A stretch of 64,000 nt of DNA from CADCTP01 sp963849885 (lineage in GTDB: Bacteria; Actinomycetota; Actinomycetes; Mycobacteriales; CADCTP01), in contig CAWKIV010000020.1 in assembly GCA_963849885.1 (NCBI GenBank), forward strand, positions 248,001-312,000, given 5' to 3'. Made by a program: the position numbers and the translations under genes. Shown here piece by piece: positions 1 to 8,962 of the stretch (the first letter of the stretch is position 1; each line of letters begins with the position of its first letter). The notes beneath the pieces were generated by a model. That model did no database searches, was not told the DNA's origin, and saw nothing but the letters and a program-made list of their open reading frames with translations.

Positions 1-7
1 GGTCGCT

Positions 8-1093
8 TCAGTCGTAGACGCGGCGCAGCACCGGCCGCCACTCCGGCGCCTTGAGGTCGGTGTTGTCGCTCCACTGGTCGACGCCGCCGACCAGCCGGCG
101 CGCGGTCAGCCGGCGGACCGCCGGGTCGGTGATCCGGTCCACCAGCGCGGCCGCGACCCGGTCGCCCCACACCACCCAGAACGGCCGGCCCCAGAACAGC
201 GACGCGCGCTCCGGCACCGGATCGGCGAGGGCCAGCTCGTTCTGCCGGCGGAGCAGCTCCTCCGCCGCCCCCGCGTACGCGTCCTGCCGCTCCGGCCAGG
301 TCTCCGCGCGCAGCACGTCCTGCAGCAGCGGCGCCAGCACCGGCCCGCCGGGCAGCTCCGCGAACGCGGTGCCGAACCACTTCGGGTACGGCGCGTACCG
401 CCGCTCCTGCAGGAACGCCAGCGCCATCAGGTCCCGGACCAGCCGGGCGCCGATGACCGCCGAGCCGAGCTCGTCGCCCGCGTACCCGGCCCGGCCCATC
501 AGGTGCTCCTCCTGCCCGAGCCGGGCCCAGCCGGCGGCCAGCAGGTAGCGCCAGACGTCCACCGGATACCAGGCCAGCCGCTCCCGCAGGGCGGTCAGCT
601 CGCCCGGCCCGTCGTGGAACACCGGGCCGGCGGTGACCGAGAGCAGCTGCTGGCTGGCCATCGACAGCCAGTCGGCCGGCTCCAGCGGGGCGGTCGGGTC
701 CCAGCCGAGCTGCCGGCGGGCGAACGCGCGCACCGTGGTCGTCTGCACCCGGGTCTCCGTCCCGCCGGGCGCCATCAGCACGGTGCCCGGGTCGGTCGGA
801 TGGTCGGCGAACCGGGTCGGGAAGCCCAGGAAGCACCGCGGCAGCCGCTCGGTCAGCAACGCCCGGATCGCCGGCGCCCGGCCCGCCGCCGCCTCGGGCA
901 GGAAGAGCGTGACCGCCGGCCCCCAGCCGTGGTCGGTGGACATCGGGGTGTCCCGGCCGAGCACGTCGCTGCCGTCGCCGACCAGCGCGGCCGCGTGCGG
1001 CAGGTCGCCGAAGCGCTCGTCCAGCAACGGGCGCACCGCGTCGGTGTAGAACCGGCGGCTCAGCTCCCGTCCCGGGACGAAGGGCGTGCCCAC
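8..1093 (-). CDS. DUF4037 domain protein
   Basis: 361-residue soluble protein. An N-terminal nucleotidyltransferase-like segment (VGDGSDVLGRDTPMSTDHGW, about residues 28-47) is followed by an alpha-helical C-terminal half rich in Trp and Tyr, as in the DUF4037 family; the biochemical role of that family is not established. I chose the GTG at 1093 (VGTPFVPGREL) because the reading frame further upstream is low-complexity and would run over the neighbouring gene on the other strand. It is divergent from the lipoprotein gene at 1152. The S-D pair in the GSD motif hints at a minimal nucleotidyltransferase fold, but that is inference. Confidence 0.8.
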   Translation of the reverse strand: MGTPFVPGRELSRRFYTDAVRPLLDERFGDLPHAAALVGDGSDVLGRDTPMSTDHGWGPAVTLFLPEAAAGRAPAIRALLTERLPRCFLGFPTRFADHPTDPGTVLMAPGGTETRVQTTTVRAFARRQLGWDPTAPLEPADWLSMASQQLLSVTAGPVFHDGPGELTALRERLAWYPVDVWRYLLAAGWARLGQEEHLMGRAGYAGDELGSAVIGARLVRDLMALAFLQERRYAPYPKWFGTAFAELPGGPVLAPLLQDVLRAETWPERQDAYAGAAEELLRRQNELALADPVPERASLFWGRPFWVVWGDRVAAALVDRITDPAVRRLTARRLVGGVDQWSDNTDLKAPEWRPVLRRVYD

Positions 1094-1151
1094 CCGCCAA
1101 ACCGTACGGGTGGGCGCGCGGGGTCCGGCGGGCGGCTGGCACGCTGGCCGG

Positions 1152-1994
1152 GTGCGCTGGCTCGGGGGAACGCTCGTGGTCGCGGCGCTGCTCGCCGGCT
1201 GCGGCCCGGCGGAGGCGCCCGGGCCGCCCCCGGCCACTCCGCCGCCCTCCACCCGGGCCGCCGCCACCCCGCCCGGCACCGCCGCCACCCCGGCCGCCGG
1301 GCCGCTCGACCTGGCTGTCCGCGGGCCGGCCGCGGACGCCTTCGCCCGGACCCGCGCGGGCCGGACCGGCATCGCGGTCCGGGACCGGGTGACCGGCCGG
1401 GCGTGGGGCAACGCGGCCGCGGGCGCGCCGTTCCGGGCGGCGTCCACGGTGAAGCTGGCCATCGCGGTCGACCTGCTCACCCGGGCCCGGGCCGGCGCGG
1501 TCCGGCTGACCGCGGCCGACCGGGCCGACCTGGGCGCGATGCTCACCCGGTCCGACAACGCGGCCACCGACCGGCTCTGGGCCCGGTTCGGCGGCGCCGC
1601 GATCGGCGCCCGGTTCCCCGCGTACGGGCTGGTGTCGGCGACCCGGACGGAGGTCTGGGACCAGGTGCGGTGCACGCCGGAGGACCTGGTGCGGCTGGTC
1701 GGCCACGTGCTGGAGCGGGTGCCGGCGGCCGACCGGGCCACCCTGGTCGGCCTGCTCCGCGGCGTGGTCCCCGAGCAGCGCTGGGGCGTCTTCGGGCTGG
1801 TCGGCACCGGCCGGCCCGGCGGCAAGAACGGCTGGCTGCCCACCGGCGCCGGCTGGGCGGTGTCCACCGCCGGCTTCGTCGGCCCGGGCGAGCGCTACGC
1901 GGTGGCGGTGATGAGCACCGGGGCACCGGACTTCGTCGCCGGTGTGGAGACGGTGACCGGGACCGTGACCACGCTCTTCCTCGGCCTCTCCTGA
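1152..1994 (+). CDS. class A beta-lactamase-like serine hydrolase lipoprotein
   Basis: 280-residue exported protein. A hydrophobic N-terminus ends in a lipobox (LLAGC), so it is probably lipid-anchored on the outer face of the membrane, followed by a Pro/Ala/Thr-rich linker. The penicilloyl-serine-transferase motifs are all present: S98-T-V-K101, S134-D-N136 and K225-N-G (in place of K-T-G). This supports an acyl-serine hydrolase of the beta-lactamase/D-Ala-D-Ala peptidase fold; real beta-lactamase activity is not certain because the omega-loop Glu is not obvious to me. The GTG at 1152 directly precedes the signal sequence. It ends 91 bases before the Lon gene. Confidence 0.85.
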   Translation: MRWLGGTLVVAALLAGCGPAEAPGPPPATPPPSTRAAATPPGTAATPAAGPLDLAVRGPAADAFARTRAGRTGIAVRDRVTGRAWGNAAAGAPFRAASTVKLAIAVDLLTRARAGAVRLTAADRADLGAMLTRSDNAATDRLWARFGGAAIGARFPAYGLVSATRTEVWDQVRCTPEDLVRLVGHVLERVPAADRATLVGLLRGVVPEQRWGVFGLVGTGRPGGKNGWLPTGAGWAVSTAGFVGPGERYAVAVMSTGAPDFVAGVETVTGTVTTLFLGLS

Positions 1995-2050
1995 GCCGAT
2001 GGCGCGCTCACGCTCACAGCGAACGGCCGGAAGGTGCGACGCCCGCCTGC

Positions 2051-2071
2051 GTTGAGTCGGATGCACTCAAC
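2051..2071 (+). promoter_or_regulatory. HAIR-type HspR operator upstream of lon
   Basis: A perfect inverted repeat GTTGAGT-N7-ACTCAAC ends 14 bases before the Lon start codon. The HspR-associated inverted repeat described in Streptomyces and mycobacteria is CTTGAGT-N7-ACTCAAG; this copy differs only in the outermost base of each arm and keeps the symmetry and the 7-base spacer. Since lon belongs to the HspR regulon in Streptomyces, HspR repression released by heat shock is the natural reading. The position between the operator and the AGGAG ribosome binding site suggests a very short leader. Confidence 0.8.
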
Positions 2072-2085
2072 TAGCAGGAGCTGAC

Positions 2086-4438
2086 ATGGCGAATCTCACC
2101 CTCCCGGTGCTGCCGCTGACCGACGGCGTGCTGCTGCCGGGCATGGTCGTGCCGGTGGAGCTGGACTCCGAGGCGCAGGCCGCCGTCGACGCCGCCCGCA
2201 CGGCCGGAGCGACCGTCGGCGGCATCCGCAGCGAGCCCCGGGTCCTGGTCGTGCCGCGCCTCGACGGGGCGTACGCCGCCGTCGGCACCGTCGCGGTGCT
2301 CGACCAGGTCGGCCGGCTGCCCGGCGGCGAGCCGGGCGCGCTGCTGCGCGGCACCGGCCGGGCCCGCGTCGGGCACGGCGTCACCGGTCCGGGCGCGGCG
2401 CTGTGGGTCGAGGCGACCCCGGTCGAGCCGACCCCGGTCACCGAGAAGGCCCGCGAGCTGGCCGCCGACTACAAGACCGTGGTCGAGGCGATCCTGCAGG
2501 CGCGCGGCGCCTGGCAGCTGATCGACTCGGTCCGCGGCATCACCGACCCCGGTGCCCTGGCCGACACCGCCGGCTACGCGCCGTACCTGGAGCTGGCCCA
2601 GAAGGCCCGGCTGCTGGAGACCGCCGACGTCGAGGAGCGGCTGACCCTGCTGCTCGAGTGGAGCCGCGCGTACCTGGCCGAGGCCGAGGTGACCGCGAAG
2701 ATCCGCGACGACGTCCGGGAGTCGATGGACAAGACGCAGCGGGAGTTCCTGCTGCGGCAGCAGCTGGCCGCCATCCGCAAGGAGCTCGGGGAGTCCGGCG
2801 ACGACGAGGAGCAGGACTACCGGACCCGCGTCGAGGCCGCCGACCTGCCCGAAGCCGTCAAGACGGCCGCGCTGCGCGAGGTCGGCAAGCTGGAGCGGGC
2901 CAGCGACCAGAACCCGGAGGCCGGCTGGATCCGCACCTGGCTGGACACCGTGCTGGACATCCCGTGGAACGTCCGGACCACCGACTCCACCGACGTGGTC
3001 GCGGCCCGCGAGGTGCTGGACGCCGACCACCACGGGCTCTCCGACGTGAAGGACCGGATCGTGGAGCACCTGGCCGTCCGGGCCCGGCGCGCGACCCGCG
3101 GCCTCGAGGTCGTCGGCGGCCGCGGCTCCGGCGCCGTGCTCGCGCTGGTCGGCCCGCCCGGCGTCGGCAAGACCTCGCTCGGCGAGTCGGTCGCCCGGGC
3201 GCTGGGGCGCAAGTTCGTCCGGGTGTCGCTCGGCGGCGTCCGGGACGAGGCGGAGATCCGCGGCCACCGGCGCACGTACGTCGGCGCGCTGCCGGGCCGG
3301 CTGGTCCGGGCCATCCGGGAGGCCGGCTCGATGAACCCGGTCATCCTGCTGGACGAGATCGACAAGGTCGGCTCGGACTACCGGGGCGACCCGTCCGCGG
3401 CGCTGCTCGAGGTGCTCGACCCGGCGCAGAACCACACCTTCCGCGACCACTACCTCGAGGTCGACCTCGACCTGTCCGACGTGGTCTTCCTGGCCACCGC
3501 GAACGTCCGGGAGACCATCCCGGCGCCGCTGCTGGACCGGATGGAGCTGGTCACCCTCGACGGCTACACCGAGGCGGAGAAGGTCGCCATCGCGCGGGAC
3601 CACCTGCTGCCGCGGCTGCTGGACCGGGCCGGGCTGACCGCGGCCGAGGTCTCGGTCGCCGACGACGCGCTGCACCTCATCGCCGGCGAGTACACCCACG
3701 AGGCCGGGGTGCGGCAGCTGGAGCGCTCGCTGGCCCGGGTGCTGCGGAAGGTGACGGTCGCGCTGGCCACGTCGTCGCCCGGGCCGGTCGCGGTGACCGC
3801 GGCGGACCTGGTGCCCTACCTGGGGCGGCCCCGCTTCACCCCGGAGTCGGCCGAGCGGACCGCGGTGCCCGGGGTGGCCACCGGGCTGGCGGTGACCGGC
3901 GCCGGCGGGGACGTGCTCTTCGTCGAGGCGTCCGCGGCGCCGGGCGAGGGGCTGGCCCTGACCGGGCAGCTGGGCGACGTGATGAAGGAGTCCGCCCAGA
4001 TCGCGCTGTCCTACCTGCGGGCGAACGGGCCCGCGGCTCGGCGTGCCGGTCTCGGACCTGGCGTCGCGCCGGATCCACGTGCACGTGCCGGCCGGCGCGG
4101 TGCCCAAGGACGGGCCGTCCGCGGGCGTCACCATGATCACCGCGATCGCGTCGCTGCTGACCGGCCGGCCGGTGCGGGCCGAGGTCGGCATGACCGGCGA
4201 GGTCTCGCTGACCGGGCGGGTGCTGCCGATCGGCGGGGTGAAGCAGAAGCTGCTCGCCGCGCACCGCGCCGGGCTGACCGAGGTGCTGCTGCCCGGCGCG
4301 CAACGAGCCCGACCTGGAGGACGTCCCGGCCGAGGTGCGCGGCGCGCTCACCGTGCACCTGGTCGCCGACGCCGCCGACGTCCTCGCCCTGGCCCTCGCA
4401 GCCGGCGACGCGCCGGCACGGACCCCGTCGCCGCCTGA
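2086..4438 (+). CDS. lon: ATP-dependent Lon protease (frameshifted in this sequence)
   Basis: Cytosolic AAA+ protease that degrades misfolded and regulatory proteins. Seen: Lon N-terminal substrate domain (from MANLTLPVLPLTDGVLLPG), Walker A GPPGVGKT at about residue 357, Walker B VILLDEIDK at about 421, then the proteolytic domain with PKDGPSAG (catalytic Ser) and GGVKQK (catalytic Lys). The protease part is not in the starting frame: the frame moves at about 4029-4032 (an extra C in a CCC run restores N-G-P-R-L-G-V-P-V-S-D-L) and again at about 4292 (extra C). To use the TGA at 4436-4438, just before a terminator hairpin, one more indel near 4400 is needed. As written the protein would lose the active site; as corrected it is full length (about 780 residues). 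AGGAG precedes the ATG. Confidence 0.9.
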
Positions 4439-4451
4439 GCCGCCGGCCGCT

Positions 4452-4485
4452 CCGAGGGCCCGGCCCGCCCCGGCGGACCGGGCCC
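4452..4485. terminator. bidirectional terminator-like hairpin
   Basis: A perfect 10-base inverted repeat (GAGGGCCCGG / CCGGGCCCTC) with a 14-base loop lies between the convergent lon and GAF-regulator genes. There is no U-tract, as is usual for actinomycete stem-loops. Its place supports ends at 4438 for lon and 4498 for the regulator. Confidence 0.55.
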
Positions 4486-4497
4486 TCACCCTGAGGG

Positions 4498-5773
4498 TCA
4501 GGTGCGGAGGGTGCGGACGAGGGGGGCGGAGGAGGCGGGCAGGAGCAGCGCCGGGTCCGGCGGCAGCCGGAGCAACGCGTCACGTCCGGGGCGACCGGTA
4601 GGGCGCCGACTCCAGCAGCGGGCCGAAGGTCCGGCGCAGCCGGGACACCTCCGCCCGCACGGTGACGGTGCGGGTCGGGTCGCCGAAGAGGTCGCCGGCC
4701 AGCTGGGCGGCCGACCGCCCGTCCCGGTGCCGGACCAGCGCGAGCAGGATCTCCCTGCCGGGTGCCTCAGCGGGCGTCCCCTGCCGCTGGCCCGCGGAGA
4801 CGTGCACCCGCGACGCCGCGGCCGACAGGTCCAGCACCAGCGCGGCCGCGCCGGCGGCCGGCCCGGGCCGCAGCAGCCACCCGCCGGGCAGCGGCTCGAC
4901 CGTGCACCGGCCCAGCGCCGGCAGCCACGCCGCACCGGCCCCCAGCGTCGCCGGCAGCACGACCCGGCCCGGCGACAGCAGCCCGGTCGCCGCGGCCACC
5001 ACCCCGTCGGGGTCCACCACCAGCGCCCGGCCGCCCAGCCGGGCCAGCAGCGGCGCGGCCAGCGCCCGCAGCCGCGCCAGCCGCCGCTCGTACGCCACCG
5101 TCAGCTCCAGCGACGCCAGCCGGCAGACCGCGTCGACCAGCGCACGGTGGCCGGGTGCCGGTGGCGCCGGCCCGGACAGGTCGACCACCTGGAGCAGCCG
5201 GCCGGTGACCGGGTCGTGCAGCGGCGCCGCGGCGCAGGTCCAGGGCTGGTGCGCTCCGAGTAGTGCTCGCCGGCGAAGACGTGCATCGGCGCGTCCACCA
5301 CCAGGCTGGTGCCGATCGCTTGGTGCCGACCGAGGACTCGTCCCAGGCCGACCCCTCGACGAAGCCGAGCGCGTCCGCCCGCCGGCTGACCGCCGCGCCG
5401 CCCTCCCGCCACAGCACCCGCCCGGACGGGTCGACCACGACCATGACCTGGCCGGCCGCCTCCGCCGCCGGCAGCAGCCGGGACCGCAGCACCGGCAGCA
5501 GCTCGGCCAGCCCGCTGGCGGCCCGCCGCCGGTGCAGCTCGGCCGGGTCCAGCGGCGGCAGCGCGGGGGGCCGGCCGGGTCCAGCCCGCCGGACCGCACC
5601 CGCCGCCAGGACGCCGCGATCACCGCCCGCGGCGCCGGCGCCATCCCGTCCTCCGCGGCCAGCGCGGTCGCGGACCCGCCGAGCGCAGCGTCCCGCACCC
5701 GGCTCAGCCGCCGCGCGTACGCGCGGGGGTCCTCGCCGGCCGGTAACGCGCTCTCGATGCGGGGCAGGGTCAT
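4498..5773 (-). CDS. GAF-domain transcriptional regulator (several frameshifts)
   Basis: Pieces in different frames join into one regulator. N-terminus MTLPRIESALPAGEDPRAYA, then the ASWRRVRSGGLDP motif typical of activators with an N-terminal GAF sensor, then a PAS-like segment (VMVVVDPSGRVLWREGG), a GAF-like part (FVEGSAWDESSVGT, TSLVVDAPMHVFAGEHY), and a C-terminal winged-helix part (RHRDGRSAAQLAGDLFG with a recognition helix TVRAEVSRLRR). Frame changes fall near 5575 (a run of six G), 5320, 5240 and 4600; the best C-terminus ends PLVRTLRT at 4498. It is divergent from the monooxygenase at 5895, its likely target. Four frame changes in 1.3 kb could mean a pseudogene, but conserved sequence on each side favours sequence errors. 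Confidence 0.7.
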
Positions 5774-5815
5774 CGGCGCCTCCGGGCCCGGGTGACTCAG
5801 CCCACCATGGGCCGC

Positions 5816-5862
5816 GTGCAACGCCCGTGCAACCCCTCCCCGCCGGCCGCCGGCGGTGTTGC
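5816..5862. promoter_or_regulatory. candidate operator in divergent promoter region
   Basis: GTGCAAC occurs twice as a direct repeat with an 11-base period (5816-5822 and 5827-5833), about one helical turn, and its inverted core GTTGC recurs at 5858-5862. The site lies between the GAF regulator and the flavin monooxygenase, where a local regulator would bind. No footprint is known; this is inferred from the repeat geometry only. Confidence 0.35.
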
Positions 5863-5894
5863 CTGCGGGTGAACCGGGCGCAGGGAGGCGACTC

Positions 5895-7688
5895 ATGACC
5901 GGGACCAGGCAGCGGACGGCGGCGGACACGTGGCTGGCGGACTTCGCGGACGCGCTCGAGGCGCGGGACGTCGACCGGGCCGCCGCGCTCTTCGGGGAGG
6001 GGAGCTTCTGGCGCGACCTGGTCGCGTTCAGCTGGAACATCCTCACCGTCGAGGGCCCGGCCGGCGTCGCCGACCTGCTCCGGGAGACCCTCGACCGGAC
6101 CGACCCGACCGGCTGGCGGGTGACCGGGGAGCCGACCGAGGCGGACGGCGTCACCGAGGCCTGGCTGGAGTTCGAGACCGCGGTCGGCCGCGGTCACGGC
6201 CTCCTGCGGGTCAAGGACGGCCAGGCCTGGACCCTGCTCACCACGCTCGACGAGCTCAAGGGGCACGAGGAGCCGGCCCTGGGCCGGCGGCCGAAGGGCG
6301 TCGAGCACGGCGCCTTCCGGGACCGGGAGAGCTGGCTCGACCGCCGCGAGCGGGAGGCCACCGAGCTCGGCCACACCACCCAGCCGTACGTGCTGGTGGT
6401 CGGCGGCGGGCAGGGCGGCATCGCGCTCGGCGCCCGGCTGCGCCAGCTCGGGGTGCCGGCGATCGTCATCGACAAGCGCGGCCGGCCCGGCGACCAGTGG
6501 CGCAGCCGCTACAAGAGCCTCTGCCTGCACGACCCGGTCTGGTACGACCACCTCCCGTACATCAAGTTCCCGGAGAACTGGCCGGTGTTCGCGCCGAAGG
6601 ACAAGATCGCCGACTGGCTCGAGTCGTACACCCGGGTGATGGAGCTCAACTACTGGACCAACACCGAGGCGAAGTCGGCCACCTACGACGAGCCGGCCGG
6701 CGAGTGGCGGGTGACGGTCGAGCGGGACGGCCAGGCGCAGGTGCTGCGGCCCAAGCACCTGGTGCTCGCGACCGGCATGTCCGGCAAGCCGAACATCCCG
6801 CAGCTGCCCGGCCAGGACGTCTTCCGCGGCGACCAGCACCACTCCTCGCAGCACCCCGGGCCGGACGCGTACCAGGACAAGAAGTGCGTGGTGATCGGCT
6901 CGAACAACTCCGCCTTCGACATCTGCGGCGCGCTGTGGGAGGTGGGCGCGGACGTGACGATGGTGCAGCGCTCGTCCACCCACATCGTCCGGTCCGACTC
7001 GCTGATGGAGATCGGGCTGGGCGCGCTCTACTCCGAGGAGGCGGTCGCGGCCGGGGTGACCACCGAGAAGGCGGACATGATCTTCGCCTCGATCCCGTAC
7101 AAGATCCTGGCCGACTTCCAGACCCCGCTGTACGAGCAGATGCGGGAGCGGGACCGGGACTTCTACGACCGGATGGCGAAGGCCGGCTTCGAGCTGGACT
7201 GGGGCCCGGACGGGTCCGGGCTGTTCATGAAGTACCTGCGCCGCGGCTCCGGCTACTACATCGACGTGGGCGCCGCCGACCTGGTCGCCAACGGCGACGT
7301 CAAGCTGGTCAGCGGCCAGGTCGACCACCTCACCGAGGACGCGGTGGTGCTCGCCGACGGCACCGAGCTGCCGGCCGACCTGGTCGTCTACGCGACCGGC
7401 TACGGCTCCATGAACGGCTGGGCCGCCGACCTCATCTCCCCCGAGGTGGCCGACCGGGTCGGCAAGGTGTGGGGGCTGGGCTCGGACACCCCGAAGGACC
7501 CGGGCCCGTGGGAGGGCGAGGAGCGCAACATGTGGAAGCCGACCCGGCAGGAGGCGCTCTGGTTCCACGGCGGCAACCTGCACCAGTCCCGGTTCTACTC
7601 GCTCTACCTGGCCCTGCAGCTCAAGGCCCGGTGCGAGGGCATCCCGACCCCGGTCTACCGGCTGGCCGAGGTGCACCACCTCAGCTGA
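5895..7688 (+). CDS. flavin-containing monooxygenase with N-terminal NTF2/SnoaL-like domain
   Basis: 597 residues. Residues 1-130 form an NTF2/SnoaL-like cone domain (DFADALEARDVDRAAALF). The FAD Rossmann motif VVGGGQGGIALGARL begins at about residue 167, and the NADPH Rossmann-type motif VIGSNNSAFDICGAL at about 333; the late ATGYGSMNG motif matches the ATG motif of group B flavoprotein monooxygenases. It should use FAD, NADPH and O2 to oxygenate a ketone, sulfur or nitrogen centre; the substrate is unknown. The start ATG at 5895 follows GGGAGG; an in-frame upstream start lacks this. The fused NTF2 domain is the uncommon part. The stop overlaps the tail of the convergent MFS gene by eight bases. 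Confidence 0.88.
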   Translation: MTGTRQRTAADTWLADFADALEARDVDRAAALFGEGSFWRDLVAFSWNILTVEGPAGVADLLRETLDRTDPTGWRVTGEPTEADGVTEAWLEFETAVGRGHGLLRVKDGQAWTLLTTLDELKGHEEPALGRRPKGVEHGAFRDRESWLDRREREATELGHTTQPYVLVVGGGQGGIALGARLRQLGVPAIVIDKRGRPGDQWRSRYKSLCLHDPVWYDHLPYIKFPENWPVFAPKDKIADWLESYTRVMELNYWTNTEAKSATYDEPAGEWRVTVERDGQAQVLRPKHLVLATGMSGKPNIPQLPGQDVFRGDQHHSSQHPGPDAYQDKKCVVIGSNNSAFDICGALWEVGADVTMVQRSSTHIVRSDSLMEIGLGALYSEEAVAAGVTTEKADMIFASIPYKILADFQTPLYEQMRERDRDFYDRMAKAGFELDWGPDGSGLFMKYLRRGSGYYIDVGAADLVANGDVKLVSGQVDHLTEDAVVLADGTELPADLVVYATGYGSMNGWAADLISPEVADRVGKVWGLGSDTPKDPGPWEGEERNMWKPTRQEALWFHGGNLHQSRFYSLYLALQLKARCEGIPTPVYRLAEVHHLS

Positions 7689-8874
7689 GCCGGCGGCGGG
7701 CGCGCAGCGCGAAGCCGGCGGCGGCGCCGGCGGCCACCAGCGCGACGGCGGCGGCGTAGACGTCGGCGGTCCCCCGCAGCCCGAAGCGGGTGGTGGCCGC
7801 GCCGGCCAGCACGGCCGGCACGCTGAAGGCGGCGTACGACAGCACGTAGACGGCGGTGAGCAGGGCGGCCCGCTCGGTCGGGGCGACCAGCGGGGCGAGG
7901 GTGCGCAGCGCGCCGGCGAAGGCCGGCCCGAAGCCGGCGCCGGCCGCGGCGCTGCCCAGCACGTACAGCCAGAGCTGGCCGGCGACGAGCCCGCCGAGGG
8001 TGATCAGCACGCCGGCCACCAGCAGCGGTGAGCCGGCCAGCAGCGCCCGCCGCGGGGTCCAGCCGGTCGTCAGCACGCTGGCGACCCCGCCGGCCGCGAA
8101 CAGCGCGACGCCGGGCAGCGCGCCGACCAGCCGGTCGGTGCTGCCGGCCAGCTGCGCGGCCAGCGACGGGCCGAGCGACAGGTAGAAGCCGGCCAGCGCC
8201 CAGGCCGCCCCGATCAGCGGCCCGACCAGCAGGAAGGTCGACCGGGCGGCCGGTGGCACCCCGATCCGCGGCCGCACCGCCCGCAGCCACCCCGGGTCGT
8301 ACGGCACCGTCTCCGGCACCGCGAGCACGGCGGCGGCCGCGGCCGCGAAGACCGCGAGCAGCAGCCAGAAGACCAGCTGCCGGGGTGCCGGGCCGTGCTG
8401 CACCAGCGCGCCGCCCAGCAGCGCACCGATCGCCAGCCCGAAGGACGGCGCCGCCGTGCTGACGATCGGGCCGGCCCCGGGCCGTGGCTGCAGGTCGAGC
8501 AGCGCCGCGGACAGCGTGCCGGTGGCCACCCCGGTGCCGATGCCCTGCAGCACCCGGGCCGCCATCAGGCCGGCCACGCTGTCGGCGAGCGCGAAGACGG
8601 CCATGGCGGCGGCCAGCGTGCCGATCGCGGCCAGCAGCACCGGCCGCCGGCCGACCCGGTCGGACAGCGCGCCGGTGAGCAGCAGGGCGGCGATCAGCGC
8701 CACCGCGTACACCGCGAAGACGACGGTCAGCGTGGTCGGCGAGAAGCCGAACCGGGCCTGGTAGACCGGGTAGAGCGGGGTCGGCGCGCTGGCCGCGACC
8801 AGCACCGCGCCGAGCACCAGCGCGACCGCGGCGAAGGCGGCCGGCCGGGCCAGCACCACCCGCCGGGCGCGCAC
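7681..8874 (-). CDS. MFS transporter
   Basis: About 397 residues with a 12-helix pattern. The loop 2-3 signature GALSDRVGRRPVLLAA is present, and ARVLQGIGTGVATG in helix 4 resembles drug/H+ antiporters, so export of a small molecule is likely but substrate and direction are not shown. I prefer the GTG at 8874 because GGGAGG lies ten bases upstream; a GTG at 8892 is possible. It is the third gene of a minus-strand run after ThuA (11317) and the glucoamylase-like protein (10501), with short gaps. Confidence 0.85.
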   Translation of the reverse strand: MRARRVVLARPAAFAAVALVLGAVLVAASAPTPLYPVYQARFGFSPTTLTVVFAVYAVALIAALLLTGALSDRVGRRPVLLAAIGTLAAAMAVFALADSVAGLMAARVLQGIGTGVATGTLSAALLDLQPRPGAGPIVSTAAPSFGLAIGALLGGALVQHGPAPRQLVFWLLLAVFAAAAAAVLAVPETVPYDPGWLRAVRPRIGVPPAARSTFLLVGPLIGAAWALAGFYLSLGPSLAAQLAGSTDRLVGALPGVALFAAGGVASVLTTGWTPRRALLAGSPLLVAGVLITLGGLVAGQLWLYVLGSAAAGAGFGPAFAGALRTLAPLVAPTERAALLTAVYVLSYAAFSVPAVLAGAATTRFGLRGTADVYAAAVALVAAGAAAGFALRARRRLS

Positions 8875-8962
8875 CGCCGTGGCGCCTCCCACGCCCGGCC
8901 CAAGCCCGCCCCCGGCCGGCTTGTTCCCCGCTCGGCCGGCCCCGCCCGACCGGGCCGCGGGG

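Noticed and set aside
4767..7679. Very long minus-strand frame opposite the flavin monooxygenase
   Set aside because: A shadow of the monooxygenase, joined by chance to a real fragment of the GAF regulator.
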